DNA of 64,000 bases from Massilia sp. IC2-278 (GCF_020708045.1 NZ_JAJFES010000005.1:214538-278537); one strand, 5' to 3'; shown: positions 24,191-34,129, numbered from the stretch's first letter. Program-made: numbers and translations. The notes: a model not told the origin generated them from the letters alone.

Positions 24191-25312
24191 ATGACACAAC
24201 AAACAACGACCATGGGCATCCGCTTCTTTCCGGCCAGCCGGCAATTCTGGTTCTATCACCTGGGCGCGGGCGCCTTCTGCATGGCGGTCACGCTGCTCAC
24301 CGTCGTGCTGTGGAGTCCCCTGGCCCTGCTCGACGGCGTCTCCACCCTGCTCTGGCTGCCGCCCTACACGCTGGCCGTGCTGGCGTTTCGCTGGCTGTAC
24401 CGGCGGCGCGGCTGGAAGAGCATGGGCATGGGGCGGCTGGTGCTGCTGGCGGTGGCCTACGCCAGCGCCGCGGCGGTGCTGGTGACGGCCAGCGTGGCGG
24501 CCATGACGCTGCCCTTCTTCTGGGACGACGTGGCCGTGTATTACGCGAAGTACGACATGACGCTGGACCCGTTGGCTTACCTGCTGCGTACCCTCTACGG
24601 CGCCAGCCTGCAGGCGCAGGTCTTCATCTGCGCGTGGATCTTCATTTACATCAGCTTTACCGGCAACCGCGATGCGCGCGAGGGCGCCTTGCAGACGGCG
24701 CACCTGCAGAACGCCCTGCACGAAGCACAGCTGCGCAGCCTGTCGAACCAGTTGAACCCCCACTTCCTGTTCAATTCGCTCAACAACATCCGCTTCATGA
24801 TCCACGAGGATGCGCAGCGCGCCGATGCCATGCTGGTCGGCCTGTCGGAGATCCTGCGCTATTCGCTGGCGGGCGACGAGCGGCGCAAGGTGCCGCTGGC
24901 CGAGGAGCGCGCGATCGTCGAGCGCTACCTGGCCATCGCCGGCGCCGGGCTGGAAGAGCGGCTGCGCGTGCGCATCGACATTCCGCCGCAGCTCGATGCC
25001 TGCCTGGTGCCGCCGCTGCTGTTGCAGATGCTGGCCGAGAACGCGGTCAAGCACGGCATCGAGCCGCTGCGCGAGGGCGGCGCCCTGCACCTGAGCGGCA
25101 GGCAGGATGGCGCGCTGCTGCGCCTGGAGGTGATCAACAACAAGCCGGCGCATGGCGGCCGCGGCGGCCTCGAAACGGGGATGGGAATAGGCATGCGCCA
25201 CCTCGCGCAGCGTCTCGGCCTGCTGTACGGCGAGCGGGCCTGGCATGAGCTGCACGACAGCGGCGCCAGCTACCGCGTGGCGCTGGCCCTGCCGCTGGAG
25301 ACGGCGCCATGA
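24191..25312 (+). CDS. LytS/YehU-type sensor histidine kinase
   Basis: A 373-residue inner-membrane kinase. Four hydrophobic segments cover about residues 18-155. Then comes the His_kinase (PF06580) signature QLNPHFLFNSLNN (phospho-acceptor His near 191), followed by an HATPase region with ENAVKHGI and 'GMGIGMRHLAQRLGLLYG'. The start is uncertain: ATG 24158 overlaps the previous stop, and ATG 24191 and 24212 are also in frame. The stop overlaps the start of the response regulator, the standard arrangement for LytS/LytTR pairs. The signal sensed cannot be told from the sequence. Confidence 0.88.
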   Translation: MTQQTTTMGIRFFPASRQFWFYHLGAGAFCMAVTLLTVVLWSPLALLDGVSTLLWLPPYTLAVLAFRWLYRRRGWKSMGMGRLVLLAVAYASAAAVLVTASVAAMTLPFFWDDVAVYYAKYDMTLDPLAYLLRTLYGASLQAQVFICAWIFIYISFTGNRDAREGALQTAHLQNALHEAQLRSLSNQLNPHFLFNSLNNIRFMIHEDAQRADAMLVGLSEILRYSLAGDERRKVPLAEERAIVERYLAIAGAGLEERLRVRIDIPPQLDACLVPPLLLQMLAENAVKHGIEPLREGGALHLSGRQDGALLRLEVINNKPAHGGRGGLETGMGIGMRHLAQRLGLLYGERAWHELHDSGASYRVALALPLETAP

Positions 25313-26025
25313 AGGCCTTCGTGGTGGAAGACGCGCGCCTGGCGCGCCAGGGCCTGGTGCGCATGCTGGGTACGCATGCGGGCATCGAGGTGGTGGGCGA
25401 GGCGGACCATCCGGACACCGCCTTGCCGCTGATCCGCGCCACCTGCCCCGACGTGCTGTTCCTCGATATCCAGATGGCCGGAGCCGATGCCTTCGACCTG
25501 CTGGCGCAGCTGGACACCCACCCGCGCATCGTGTTCACCACGGCGCATGCCGAGTATGCGGTGCGCTCCTTCGAGTTCGATACGGTCGATTACCTGCTCA
25601 AGCCGGTGAGCGCCGAGCGGCTGGCGCAGGCCGTGCGCAAGCTGGAGATGCGCGCCCTGCCCGCGCCGCCGGACGCGGTACAGGCCCCGCTGGAGGCGCA
25701 CAGCCGCATCTTCATCAAGGATGGGGAGCGCGCGCACATGGTGCCCCTGGCGTCGATTCGCTGCTTCGAGAGTTGCAAGAACCACGTGCAGGTGTATTTC
25801 GACCAGACCCATGCGTATGTGAAGAAGTCGCTTGGCAGCATCGAGGAGCGCTTGCCGCGCCATCTGTTTTTCCGCGTCAGCCGCCAACACATCGTGAACC
25901 TGGCTGCGATTGCCGCGATCGAGGAAGGGATGGAGGCAGCCTACATCCTGACGCTTGATAACGGGAAGAAACTGGAGATATCGCGGCGCAACGCTGCACA
26001 GTTGAAAGAAACAATGAGCCTCTGA
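25309..26025 (+). CDS. LytTR family response regulator
   Basis: A 238-residue protein with an N-terminal receiver domain (acidic pair E7/D8, phosphorylation site D53 in 'LFLDIQM', 'DYLLKPVS' lysine) and a C-terminal LytTR DNA-binding domain from about residue 130 ('RIFIKDGERAHMVPLASIRCFES', 'LFFRVSRQHIVNL', 'LEISRRNAAQLK'). It overlaps the kinase gene by four bases (ATGA), so the two are co-translated and form a cognate pair. Target genes are unknown; the M13 peptidase upstream is an obvious candidate for co-regulation. Confidence 0.92.
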   Translation: MKAFVVEDARLARQGLVRMLGTHAGIEVVGEADHPDTALPLIRATCPDVLFLDIQMAGADAFDLLAQLDTHPRIVFTTAHAEYAVRSFEFDTVDYLLKPVSAERLAQAVRKLEMRALPAPPDAVQAPLEAHSRIFIKDGERAHMVPLASIRCFESCKNHVQVYFDQTHAYVKKSLGSIEERLPRHLFFRVSRQHIVNLAAIAAIEEGMEAAYILTLDNGKKLEISRRNAAQLKETMSL

Positions 26026-26104
26026 ATCGTTGCCTTAGAGATTTAATTGACTGCCGAGATGTCGTTACAACCCAACTCGGCAATAAAAGATATGCAAATT
26101 GTGC

Positions 26105-26132
26105 TTCACGAAAGCAAACTTATCCCTATAAT
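26105..26132 (+). promoter_or_regulatory. Sigma-70 promoter of the cold-shock gene
   Basis: A perfect -10 hexamer TATAAT lies at 26127-26132, with TTCACG at 26105-26110 as the -35 (spacer 16). Transcription would start near 26139, leaving a leader of about 89 bases before the csp ATG. Long leaders are typical of cold-shock mRNAs. A strong ribosome binding site (aggggagt) precedes the ATG at 26228. Confidence 0.6.
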
Positions 26133-26227
26133 AAATCTGCTTTGTTGAGTACGGCGCTAAACGTCATCCGTTCACACCAGTAGTTCAGGCAAGGCATAAC
26201 AACTAATAACTTTAGGGGAGTAACAAA

Positions 26228-26431
26228 ATGACGAGCGGTACCGTTAAATGGTTCAACGATGCAAAAGGTTTTGGTTTCATCACGCCTGACGGCGGCGGTG
26301 AAGACGTGTTCGCGCACTTCTCGGCGATCAACGCACAAGGCTTCAAGTCGCTGGCCGAAAACCAGCGCGTGACTTTCGAGATCACCACTGGTCCGAAGGG
26401 CAAGCAAGCTGCGAACATCCAGCCAGCGTAA
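26228..26431 (+). CDS. Cold-shock protein, CspA/CspE family
   Basis: A 67-residue single cold-shock domain covering the whole protein: '[15 protein letters not shown]' contains RNP1 (KGFGFI) and 'DVFAHFSAI' contains RNP2. It binds single-stranded RNA/DNA and acts as an RNA chaperone. Its own promoter and an intrinsic terminator make it monocistronic. The aggggagt Shine-Dalgarno at the right spacing fixes the start. It is one of the family's many paralogues, so no specific csp letter is given. Confidence 0.95.
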   Translation: MTSGTVKWFNDAKGFGFITPDGGGEDVFAHFSAINAQGFKSLAENQRVTFEITTGPKGKQAANIQPA

Positions 26432-26470
26432 TATCGGCGATGCCGGCCTCGGCCGGCTTTGTTGAAACGA

Positions 26471-26496
26471 AAAAGCCAGCGCAAGCTGGCTTTTTT
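26471..26496 (+). terminator. Rho-independent terminator after csp
   Basis: Stem gccagc/gctggc extended by four A-T pairs, loop gcaa, followed by a run of six T. A second GC-rich hairpin (gccggc/gccggc, 26442-26457) lies just upstream. Confidence 0.85.
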
Positions 26497-26545
26497 CGTT
26501 TGGGGCGTTTAATTATCGCTGGCTCATGGTTGGTGTTGGCTTCAA

Positions 26546-26575
26546 CCGTACGGTGGGCACTCCGTGCCCACGCGG
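26546..26575 (+). repeat. REP-like palindromic repeat, A1
   Basis: A unit of the form ccgtacggtgggcac-n-gtgcccacgcgg, able to fold through gtgggcac/gtgcccac. It forms an inverted pair with 26717-26746. The gene-free stretch 26432-26770 holds only the csp terminator and this repeat pair. Confidence 0.75.
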
Positions 26576-26716
26576 TTACGTGCGTATCCACTGTCTGCTG
26601 CCGTGATGACTCGCTCCGCGGCGCATCCATGAACTGCAGCGCTAACAAGACGCTTTTGAATCCGCGAACACTGTGCGGGTTTTGCATCAAATCCGCATCA
26701 AACATTGATCATGCTT

Positions 26717-26746
26717 CCGCGTGGGCACGGGGTGCCCACCGTACGG
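26717..26746 (-). repeat. REP-like palindromic repeat, A2 (inverted partner)
   Basis: Reverse complement of the unit at 26546-26575, separated from it by 141 bases. It lies just downstream of the DUF971 gene that ends at 26771 on the minus strand. Confidence 0.75.
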
Positions 26747-26770
26747 TCGAGGCCGCAGGCCGATGTGGCA

Positions 26771-27199
26771 TTAGTGGTTGTGCCCACACCCACTGCGCAC
26801 CTTCGCACCCGGCAGCACCTTGCCCGGCTCGCGGCCGCTGTCGCCCTCGAAACCTGCCGCATGCAGGCGCCCCATGTAGTCTGCCCACAGCGTGTCCTGC
26901 TCGCTGCCCAGCTTGTACAGATACGCCCAGGTAAAGATCCCGCTGCCGTGGCCATCGTCGAACAGCGGCTTGATGGCGTAGTTGCCGACCGGTTCCACGC
27001 CCGTCACGCCCACTTCGCGTTTGCCCACTTGCAGGGTTTCCTGGCCCGGGCCGTGGCCCATCACTTCGGCCGAAGGCGAATACACGCGCATCAGTTCGAA
27101 GGGAATCGAGAAGGTCTTGCCGTCGTCGAAGGCGATCTCGAGAATGCGGGATTTCTGGCGGACGGCCAGGTCGGTTGGTTGTGGCATTGCTGTGTTCAT
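26771..27199 (-). CDS. DUF971 (GBBH-like N-terminal domain) protein
   Basis: A 142-residue protein with the DUF971 fold: 'SRILEIAFDDGKTFSIPFELMRVYSPSAEV', 'VEPVGNYAIKPLFDDGHGSGIFTWAYLYKLG'. It has a His/Cys tail (SGCGHNH) that may bind metal. The family is small and widespread in Burkholderiales, often next to ubiE, and its function is not settled. ATG 27199 overlaps the HIT stop (ATGA); an alternative ATG at 27187 has better ribosome-binding-site spacing. It is the third gene of the oxidoreductase-HIT-DUF971 operon. Confidence 0.85.
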   Translation of the reverse strand: MNTAMPQPTDLAVRQKSRILEIAFDDGKTFSIPFELMRVYSPSAEVMGHGPGQETLQVGKREVGVTGVEPVGNYAIKPLFDDGHGSGIFTWAYLYKLGSEQDTLWADYMGRLHAAGFEGDSGREPGKVLPGAKVRSGCGHNH

Positions 27200-27645
27200 C
27201 CTTGTTGGTTCATGCGCCGCGCAATCGCGTCGGCGAGCTCGGGCAGCAGCGCGCGGCGTGCGGCGAGCGTTTCCTGTTCGGTCTGGCGCACGGCCGCGGC
27301 CCATACGGGCGCGGGGAAGTGCGCATCGTCAGTGTAGCGCGGGATCACGTGCCAGTGCAGGTGCGGCACCACGTTGCCCAGGCTGGCCACGTTGACCTTG
27401 GCCGGCGCCATCACTTCGCGCACGGCCTGTTCGACCTCGTACACGGCTTCGTTCAGCAGCAGCCGATCCTCGCGCGCCAGGTCGCTCATCTCGCGCACGT
27501 GGTCGCGCCAGATCACGCGGCAAAAGCCGGGATAGCTGGCGTCGTCGACGATGATTACCGACAGCTTGCTGTCGGCGTAGACCGTCATTGGCGCGGCCAG
27601 GTCGCACAGTTCGCAGCCCGGTTCGCGGATCGGCGCCGCAGTCAT
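27196..27645 (-). CDS. HIT family hydrolase
   Basis: A 149-residue protein with the histidine triad 'VVPHLHWHVIPRY' (HxHxH) in the C-terminal half and an N-terminal 'CELC' pair. HIT proteins are nucleotide hydrolases or transferases acting on the alpha-phosphate. ATG 27645 follows an AAGGG ribosome binding site; upstream in-frame codons belong to the overlapping frame of the oxidoreductase end. It lies 10 bases after the oxidoreductase gene and overlaps the DUF971 gene, so it is co-transcribed with both. Confidence 0.9.
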   Translation of the reverse strand: MTAAPIREPGCELCDLAAPMTVYADSKLSVIIVDDASYPGFCRVIWRDHVREMSDLAREDRLLLNEAVYEVEQAVREVMAPAKVNVASLGNVVPHLHWHVIPRYTDDAHFPAPVWAAAVRQTEQETLAARRALLPELADAIARRMNQQG

Positions 27646-27655
27646 ACCAAACCCT

Positions 27656-30600
27656 TCATACCAAAACCCTTTCGATGCCGCCGTTGTTGGCACGCGCCAC
27701 ATAATCCGGCAGCCAGTTCTCGCCCAGCAGGTGTTTCGCGATCTCGACCACGATGTAGTCGGCGCTGGTGCCGGCGTCGGCATTGTAGCGCGACAGGCCT
27801 TGCAGGCAGGACGGGCAGCTGGTCAGCACTTTGACCTCACCCTCGAAGCCGTCTTCGCGCAGCTTGGCGGCGCCCTTCTGGATTTCGTTCTCCTTGCGGT
27901 AGCGCACTTGCGTCGCGATGTCGGGACGGGTAATGGCAAAGGTGCCGGACTCGCCGCAGCAGCGATCATTCTTCTCGATCTTCACGTTGTCGACCGTCTG
28001 CACCAGCGCGTTCACGGTCTTCACCGAATCCTGCATCTTCATCGGCGTGTGGCAGGGGTCGTGGTACATGTAGCGCACGCCGTTCACGCCCTCGAGCTTG
28101 ACGCCCTTCTCCAGCAGGTATTCATGGATGTCCATGATGCGGCAGCCGGGGAAGATCTTCTCGAACTCGTAGGTCGCAAGCTGGTCGTAGCAGGTGCCGC
28201 AGGAGACCAGCACGGTCTTGATGTCGAGGTAGTTCAGCGTGTTCGCCATGCGGTGGAACAGCACGCGGTTATCGGTCATCATCTTGTCGGCCTTGTCGTA
28301 CTGGCCGGCGCCGCGCTGGGGATAGCCGCAGCACAGGTAGCCCGGCGGCAGCACGGTCTGCACGCCCACTTCCCACAGCATCGCTTGCGTCGCCAGGCCG
28401 ACCTGCGAGAACAGCCGCTCGGAACCGCAGCCGGGGAAGTAGAACACGGCCTCGGTGTCGGCATTCGTCGCCTTCGGGTTGCGGATGATCGGGATGACCT
28501 TGTCGTCCTCGATGTCGAGCAGTGCGCGCGCGGTCTTCTTCGGCAGGTTGCCCGGCATTTTCTTGTTGATGAAGTGGATCACCTGCTCGCGCACCGGCGC
28601 CTTGCCGGTGGTCGGTGGCGGCGCTTTCACCTGGTCCTTGGCGAAGCCGCGCAGCAGCTTGTTGCCGAGGCGCTGGGCCTTGAAGCCGAAGCCCACCATC
28701 GCCTGGCGCGTGGCGTTAATCGTCGTCGGGTCGGTCGCGTTCAGGAAGAACATGGCCGCGCGGTTGGCCGGCTTGAAGCTGCGCTTGTCCATCTTGCGCA
28801 GCAAATTCCGCATGTTCATCGACACGTCGCCGAAGTCGATGTTCACCGGGCACGGGGTCACGCACTTGTGGCACACGGTGCAGTGGTCGGACACGTCCTC
28901 GAACTCCTCCCAGTGGCGGATCGACACGCCGCGGCGGGTCTGCTCTTCGTACAGGAAGGCTTCGATCAGGGCCGACGTCGCCAGGATCTTGTCGCGCGGC
29001 GAGTACAGCAAATTCGATTGCGGCACGTGCGTGGTGCAGACCGGTTTGCACTTCCCGCAGCGCAGGCAATCCTTGATGGAATTGGCGATCTCGCCGATGT
29101 CGCTCTGCTGCATGATCAGCGACTCGTGGCCCATCAGGCCGAACGACGGCGTGTAGGCGTTGGTCAGATCGGCCGCCACCGCCGTGGTGTTCAAGAGCTT
29201 GCCCTTGTTGAAGCGGCCTTCCGGATCGACGCGCTGCTTGTAGTCGCGGAATTCGCGGATCTCTTCGTCGGTCAGGAATTCGAGCTTGGTAATGCCGATA
29301 CCGTGCTCGCCCGAGATCACGCCGTCCAGCGAACGCGCCAGCTTCATGATGCGCTCGACCGCCTTGTGCGCGTCCTGCAGCATGGCGTAATCGTCCGAGT
29401 TCACCGGCAGATTGGTGTGCACGTTGCCGTCGCCGGCGTGCATGTGCAAGGCCACGAACACGCGCGAACGCAATACCCGCTTGTGGATGGCGACCGTCTC
29501 GTCGAGGATGCATTTGTACGCGGCGCCGTTGAAGATCTGGCGCAGCGGCGCGCGCAGGTCCTGCTTCCAGGAGATGCGCAGGGTGTGGTCCTGGACCACG
29601 TCGAACAGCGTGGTGTCGGGATGGCGGCCGATGCGGCTGTCGAAACCGGCGGACAGGTGGCCCAGGCCGAGTTCGTCGAGCTTGGCGTGTACGGCGCGCA
29701 GTGGCTGGTCCAGGTTCGCCAGGATGAAGGCCCAGCGCGCACCAACCTGTTCCACCAGCGCCACCGCCTGCTGGGGGCGGTCGCCCATGATCTCGTCGCG
29801 CGCCACGGTGTCGCCAGTGGCGTCGTCGCTCTTTTCCAGCGGCAGGTTGCCGCCCGAGAGATAGGTGTGCAGCTGTTCCGCCAGCTGCAGCTTGTTCTTG
29901 ATCGACAGCTCGACGTTGATGCGCTCGATGCCGTCGGTGTATTCGCCCATGCGGTTCAGGGGAATCACCACGTCTTCGTTGATCTTGAAGGCGTTGGTGT
30001 GGCGCGCAATCGCCGCGGTGCGGGCGCGGTCGAGCCAGAACTTCTTGCGCGCTTCCGGGCTGACGGCAACAAAACCTTCGCCGACGCGGGTGTTCGCGAT
30101 GCGCACCACTTCCGAGGCGGCCATGGCGACGGCGTCCTCGTCGTCGCCAACGATATCTCCAAATAACGCCATCTTCGGCAGCGTACCGCGCTTGGACTTG
30201 GTAGCATAGCCGACCGCGCGCAGGTAGCGCTCGTCCAGGTGTTCGAGGCCGGCGAGACGCAGTGTCTCGAATTCGGGCTTGCCGCTTTTCGGCAGGCTGT
30301 CGAGATAATCCTTGATCTCGACGATCGACGGAATAGCGTCGCGCGCCTGGCCGAAGAATTCCAGCGCCACGGTGCGCGTGAACTTCGGCATCTTGTGCAG
30401 GATCCAGCGGCCCGAGGTGATCAGGCCATCGGTGCCTTCTTTCTGCACGCCCGGCAGGCCGGCCAGGAATTTGTCGGTGACGTCCTTGCCCAGGCCCTCC
30501 TTGCGGAACTTGCGGCCTTCGATGGTGAGCGTCTCGGTGCGGAAGGGTTCGCCCTTCGGCGCGCCGCGCGTGCTCGGGTGGGTCCATTCGAGCTTGAACA

Positions 30601-31675
30601 CGGCGGTCGGCGCGTCGTGGATCTTGCCGAGGTTGTGGTCGATGCGCGTGACTTCCAGCCAGTCGCCGTTCGGGTCGACCATGCGCCAGGACGCCAGGTT
30701 ATCGAGTGCCGTGCCCCACAGGACGGCCTTCTTGCCGCCGGCGTTCATGGCGATGTTCCCGCCGATGCAGGAGGCGTGGGCCGAGGTCGGGTCCACCGCG
30801 AACACGAAGCCGGCCTTTTCGGCGGCCTGCGAGACGCGCTGGGTGACGACGCCGGCGCCGGTATAAATGGTGGCGTAGTCGCGGTCCAGGCCCGGCAGGC
30901 GCGTCATCTCGACTTCGCCCAGGGCGATCAGCTTCTCGGTGTTGATCACGGCCGACATCGGGCTCAGTGGAATCGCGCCGCCGGTGTAGCCGGTGCCGCC
31001 GCCACGCGGGATGATGGTCAGGCCGAGTTCGATACAGCCTTTGACGAGGCCGGCCATTTCCTCTTCGCTGTCGGGCACCAGCACCAGGAAGGGGTATTCG
31101 ACGCGCCAGTCGGTGGCGTCGGTGACGTGCGAGACGCGGTGCATGCCGTCGAAGCGGATGTTGCGCTTGTCGGTGTAGGCGCCGAGCACGGCGCGGGCGC
31201 GCTTGCGCAGGTCGTACATATCGCGGAACTCGCGGCCGAAGTCGTCGACGGCCTTGCGCGCGGCCTGCAGCAGCTGTTCGACGGCGGCGCTGCGGCTGGC
31301 GGCCGAATCTGCACTGGAACCGGCGTCGCCTTCGCTGGCGTCCACGGTGACGCGGCGCTTATCCACTTCGGCCAGGCGGTGGTGCAAGGCGTCGATCAGT
31401 TTCTGGCGCCGCTTCGGGTTGTCCAGCAAGTCGTCCTGCAAATACGGATTGCGGCGCACCACCCAGATATCGCCCAGCACCTCGTACAGCATGCGCGCGG
31501 AGCGGCCGGTCTGGCGCGCGCCGCGCAGCTCGTCGAGCAGCTGCCAGCAGGATTCGCCCAGCAGGCGGATCACGATCTCGCGGTCGGAAAACGAGGTGTA
31601 GTTATAAGGAATTTCGCGCAGGCGGGCCGGCGCGTTGTCGGCGAGGAGCGTGTGGATGTGTGCTGGGGCGTTCAT
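27656..31675 (-). CDS. DUF3683/FAD-binding/4Fe-4S oxidoreductase (GlcD-GlcF type fusion)
   Basis: A 1339-residue cytoplasmic oxidoreductase. The order is: an N-terminal DUF3683-like domain ([16 protein letters not shown], about 20-140), an FAD PCMH domain ([16 protein letters not shown] near 235), an FAD-oxidase C domain (about 600-840), two ferredoxin-type clusters ([23 protein letters not shown], about 890-960), and the CCG Cys-rich domains (PGCGSE; CCGYPQ; HDPCHTP; RCCGESG, about 1085-1290). This is the plan of D-lactate, glycolate and D-2-hydroxyglutarate dehydrogenases, so it probably oxidises a D-2-hydroxy acid. The substrate is not resolved. ATG 31675 was chosen because homology begins there. 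Confidence 0.9.
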   Translation of the reverse strand: MNAPAHIHTLLADNAPARLREIPYNYTSFSDREIVIRLLGESCWQLLDELRGARQTGRSARMLYEVLGDIWVVRRNPYLQDDLLDNPKRRQKLIDALHHRLAEVDKRRVTVDASEGDAGSSADSAASRSAAVEQLLQAARKAVDDFGREFRDMYDLRKRARAVLGAYTDKRNIRFDGMHRVSHVTDATDWRVEYPFLVLVPDSEEEMAGLVKGCIELGLTIIPRGGGTGYTGGAIPLSPMSAVINTEKLIALGEVEMTRLPGLDRDYATIYTGAGVVTQRVSQAAEKAGFVFAVDPTSAHASCIGGNIAMNAGGKKAVLWGTALDNLASWRMVDPNGDWLEVTRIDHNLGKIHDAPTAVFKLEWTHPSTRGAPKGEPFRTETLTIEGRKFRKEGLGKDVTDKFLAGLPGVQKEGTDGLITSGRWILHKMPKFTRTVALEFFGQARDAIPSIVEIKDYLDSLPKSGKPEFETLRLAGLEHLDERYLRAVGYATKSKRGTLPKMALFGDIVGDDEDAVAMAASEVVRIANTRVGEGFVAVSPEARKKFWLDRARTAAIARHTNAFKINEDVVIPLNRMGEYTDGIERINVELSIKNKLQLAEQLHTYLSGGNLPLEKSDDATGDTVARDEIMGDRPQQAVALVEQVGARWAFILANLDQPLRAVHAKLDELGLGHLSAGFDSRIGRHPDTTLFDVVQDHTLRISWKQDLRAPLRQIFNGAAYKCILDETVAIHKRVLRSRVFVALHMHAGDGNVHTNLPVNSDDYAMLQDAHKAVERIMKLARSLDGVISGEHGIGITKLEFLTDEEIREFRDYKQRVDPEGRFNKGKLLNTTAVAADLTNAYTPSFGLMGHESLIMQQSDIGEIANSIKDCLRCGKCKPVCTTHVPQSNLLYSPRDKILATSALIEAFLYEEQTRRGVSIRHWEEFEDVSDHCTVCHKCVTPCPVNIDFGDVSMNMRNLLRKMDKRSFKPANRAAMFFLNATDPTTINATRQAMVGFGFKAQRLGNKLLRGFAKDQVKAPPPTTGKAPVREQVIHFINKKMPGNLPKKTARALLDIEDDKVIPIIRNPKATNADTEAVFYFPGCGSERLFSQVGLATQAMLWEVGVQTVLPPGYLCCGYPQRGAGQYDKADKMMTDNRVLFHRMANTLNYLDIKTVLVSCGTCYDQLATYEFEKIFPGCRIMDIHEYLLEKGVKLEGVNGVRYMYHDPCHTPMKMQDSVKTVNALVQTVDNVKIEKNDRCCGESGTFAITRPDIATQVRYRKENEIQKGAAKLREDGFEGEVKVLTSCPSCLQGLSRYNADAGTSADYIVVEIAKHLLGENWLPDYVARANNGGIERVLV

Positions 31676-31777
31676 GGATGGGATCGATGTTGGACTGGCC
31701 CGAAGGACAACCATTCTAGCTTATTGCGGCGCACAACGCTGGGCTGCGCGGAATCCGCGCAGGCTTGCTGAGCAACA

Positions 31778-31809
31778 AAATTTGCATCCAGGCCTGTGCA
31801 TGCAAATTT
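31778..31809. promoter_or_regulatory. Perfect 10-bp inverted repeat upstream of the oxidoreductase gene
   Basis: Arms aaatttgcat (31778-31787) and atgcaaattt (31800-31809) are separated by 12 bases, about 100 bases upstream of the oxidoreductase start. It could be an operator for that operon or a terminator hairpin for yqaA on the minus strand. The symmetry is visible; the role is not. The rest of the gap 31676-31910 shows nothing. Confidence 0.4.
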
Positions 31810-31910
31810 CCTTTGCATGGGAAGCCTCTTTGGCAAGGAAGATTAGCCTTGGAGCAAACTCATCCAAATCGCATGCGCCGCGCGGTGCTCACGCTGCGCT
31901 CACCCTGCCC

Positions 31911-32414
31911 TCAGCCGGTGATTTTGGTGATCAGGTCGCCGACACTCTTCCAGAAACCGTCCGGCACATACAGCAACACGGCTGTCATGGTCAGGTAGCG
32001 TGCGAACTTGCCGATCGCCATGTACATCACGCTGGGCCAGAACGGCAGGTGCAGCCAGCCGGCCAGGGTGCACAGGGGGTCGCCGACGCCGGGCACCCAG
32101 GACAGCAGCATGGTCTTGGCGCCGAAGCGGCGCAGCCAGCCGAACCAGCGGCTCTGGCGTTCCTTGGCAAAGGCGATTTTCGCGCGGTAGCCGATGCCGT
32201 AGTTCAGCACGCCGCCCAGCGTATTGCCGACGGTGGCCACCAGGATCGCCGGCCAGAACATGGCGGGATTCGCCTTCACGACGGCAAACACGGCCGGCTC
32301 GGAACCGAGCGGCACCAGGGTAGCCGACACGAATGCGATGAGAAATACCGACGTGAGCCCGACTGAGGGAGCGGCAAGAACCTTGAGCAGCCAGAGGACG
32401 GCGGTTTCGATCAT
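31911..32414 (-). CDS. yqaA: YqaA family VTT-domain (DedA-like) inner membrane protein
   Basis: A 167-residue integral membrane protein with hydrophobic segments around residues 5-28, 38-72 and 98-160. It carries the SNARE-assoc/VTT pattern ('VPLGSEPAVFAV', 'GNTLGGVLNYGIGYR', 'LLSWVPGVGDPLCTLAGWLH'). Related DedA proteins are linked to lipid flipping and envelope homeostasis; the role of YqaA itself is not well defined. It is transcribed divergently from ilvA. Confidence 0.85.
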   Translation of the reverse strand: MIETAVLWLLKVLAAPSVGLTSVFLIAFVSATLVPLGSEPAVFAVVKANPAMFWPAILVATVGNTLGGVLNYGIGYRAKIAFAKERQSRWFGWLRRFGAKTMLLSWVPGVGDPLCTLAGWLHLPFWPSVMYMAIGKFARYLTMTAVLLYVPDGFWKSVGDLITKITG

Positions 32415-32423
32415 CGGTGGCCA

Positions 32424-32451
32424 TTGAGGAGTTAGAGCGGTCCATTATAAT
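32424..32451 (+). promoter_or_regulatory. Probable ilvA promoter
   Basis: TTGAGG (32424-32429) and a perfect TATAAT (32446-32451) with a 16-base spacer point toward ilvA. The predicted leader is about 140 bases long. Confidence 0.5.
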
Positions 32452-32475
32452 GAGGAAAATCTATCGCCCTCGACA

Positions 32476-32511
32476 CGATACGGCGCGCTAACACCCCAGC
32501 GCCTCGTATCG
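32476..32511 (+). promoter_or_regulatory. Hairpin in the ilvA leader
   Basis: cgatacg (32476-32482) pairs with cgtatcg (32505-32511), and gcgc/gcgc continues the stem after a small mismatch. No T-run follows, so it is not a plain terminator; it may be an mRNA control structure. No branched-chain-rich leader peptide was recognised. Confidence 0.35.
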
Positions 32512-32596
32512 GCTGCACGCCTGGTCATCCGCCAGGGAACACAGTCTCGCGTCACCGGAACCAGGACACTGGCCTTTGAATTGTCACTTCCCGACC

Positions 32597-34129
32597 ATGA
32601 CTAACGACTACCTCAAGAAAATCCTCACGTCCCGCGTCTACGACGTGGCCCAGGAAACCCCGCTCGATCTCGCTCCCACCCTGTCGCAGCGCTTCGGCAA
32701 CCGCATCTATTTCAAGCGCGAAGACATGCAGAGCGTGTTCAGCTTCAAGCTGCGCGGCGCCTACAACAAGATGGCGCACCTGTCTTCCGAAGCGCTCAAG
32801 CGCGGCGTGATCTGCGCCTCGGCCGGCAACCATGCCCAGGGCGTGGCCCTGTCGGCAAGCCGCCTCGGCTGCCGCGCCCTGATCGTGATGCCGACCACCA
32901 CGCCGCAGGTGAAAATCGACGCCGTAAAAGCACGCGGCGGCGCGGCAGTGGAGGTGGTGCTGCATGGCGACTCCTACACCGACGCCTACCAGCACGCCCT
33001 GCTGCTCGAACGCGAGCAAAAGCTCACCTTCGTCCATCCCTTCGACGACCCCGACGTGATCGCCGGCCAGGGCACGATTGCCATGGAAATCCTGCGCCAG
33101 CATTCGGGGCCGATCCACGCGATTTTTGTCGCGATCGGCGGCGGCGGGCTGATCTCGGGCATCGGTTCGTACGTGAAAGCGGTGCGGCCAGACATCAGGG
33201 TCATCGGCGTGCAGACCATCGATTCGGATGCGATGGCGCGCAGCCTGAAGGCGGGCAAGCGCATCACCCTGCCCGACGTCGGCCTGTTCTCGGACGGCAC
33301 GGCGGTGCGCCTGGTGGGCGAAGAAACCTTCCGCGTGGCGAAGGAAGTCGTGGACGAGATCATCCTGGTCGATACCGACGCGATTTGCGCGGCGATCCAG
33401 GACGTGTTCCAGGACACGCGCAGCATCCTCGAGCCGGCCGGCGCACTGGCGGTGGCCGGGGCCAAGGCGTACGTGGAACGTTCGCAGATGGGGCGCCAGC
33501 CGGTGAAGAACGAGACCCTGGTTGCCGTGGCCTGCGGCGCCAACATGAATTTCGACCGTTTGCGTTTCGTTGCCGAGCGCGCCGAGGTGGGCGAGGCGCG
33601 CGAAGCGGTGTTTGCGGTGACGATTCCCGAGCAGCGCGGCAGCTTCCGTCGCTTCTGCTCGCTGGTGGGGCCGCGCAATGTGACGGAGTTTACCTATCGC
33701 ATCAGCGACGAGCGGCAGGCGCATGTGTTCGTGGGGGTGCAGGTGGGCAGCCGCGGCGAATCTTCATTGTTGGCGCGAACCTTTGAACAGCACGATTTTC
33801 GGACGCTGGATTTGACGCATGATGAGCTGGCCAAGCTGCACATCCGGCACCTGGTGGGGGGCAAGAGCGCGCTGGCGCAGGATGAGTTGCTGTACCGGTT
33901 CGAGTTTCCCGAGCGGCCGGGGGCGTTGATGCGCTTTTTGGACAGCATGGCGCCGAACTGGAATATCTCCTTGTTCCATTATCGGAACCAGGGCGGGGAT
34001 GTGGGGCGCATTCTGGTCGGGTTGCAGGTGCCGGGCGGGGAGATGGAGGAGTTCCGGCAGTTTTTGGCGACGCTGGGGTACCGGTATTGGGATGAGAGTG
34101 CGAATCCGGTGTACAAGTTGTTCTTGTGA
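32597..34129 (+). CDS. ilvA: Threonine ammonia-lyase, biosynthetic
   Basis: A 510-residue PLP enzyme converting threonine to 2-oxobutanoate, the first committed step of isoleucine synthesis. The catalytic domain has 'SFKLRGAYNKM' with PLP lysine K51, 'SAGNHAQGVALSA' and the glycine loop 'IGGGGLISG'. Two ACT-like C-terminal repeats ('AVFAVTIPEQRGSFRRFC' near 335 and 'YRFEFPERPGALMRFLD' near 430) provide feedback control by isoleucine. ATG 32597 gives the usual N-terminus. The full length matches the long biosynthetic form rather than the short catabolic one. Confidence 0.95.
   Translation: MTNDYLKKILTSRVYDVAQETPLDLAPTLSQRFGNRIYFKREDMQSVFSFKLRGAYNKMAHLSSEALKRGVICASAGNHAQGVALSASRLGCRALIVMPTTTPQVKIDAVKARGGAAVEVVLHGDSYTDAYQHALLLEREQKLTFVHPFDDPDVIAGQGTIAMEILRQHSGPIHAIFVAIGGGGLISGIGSYVKAVRPDIRVIGVQTIDSDAMARSLKAGKRITLPDVGLFSDGTAVRLVGEETFRVAKEVVDEIILVDTDAICAAIQDVFQDTRSILEPAGALAVAGAKAYVERSQMGRQPVKNETLVAVACGANMNFDRLRFVAERAEVGEAREAVFAVTIPEQRGSFRRFCSLVGPRNVTEFTYRISDERQAHVFVGVQVGSRGESSLLARTFEQHDFRTLDLTHDELAKLHIRHLVGGKSALAQDELLYRFEFPERPGALMRFLDSMAPNWNISLFHYRNQGGDVGRILVGLQVPGGEMEEFRQFLATLGYRYWDESANPVYKLFL

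Noticed and set aside
27731..30166. Plus-strand open frame of ~810 codons opposite the FAD oxidoreductase
   Set aside because: The minus strand encodes a full set of FAD and Fe-S motifs; the plus-strand product is composition-driven and has no recognisable fold.
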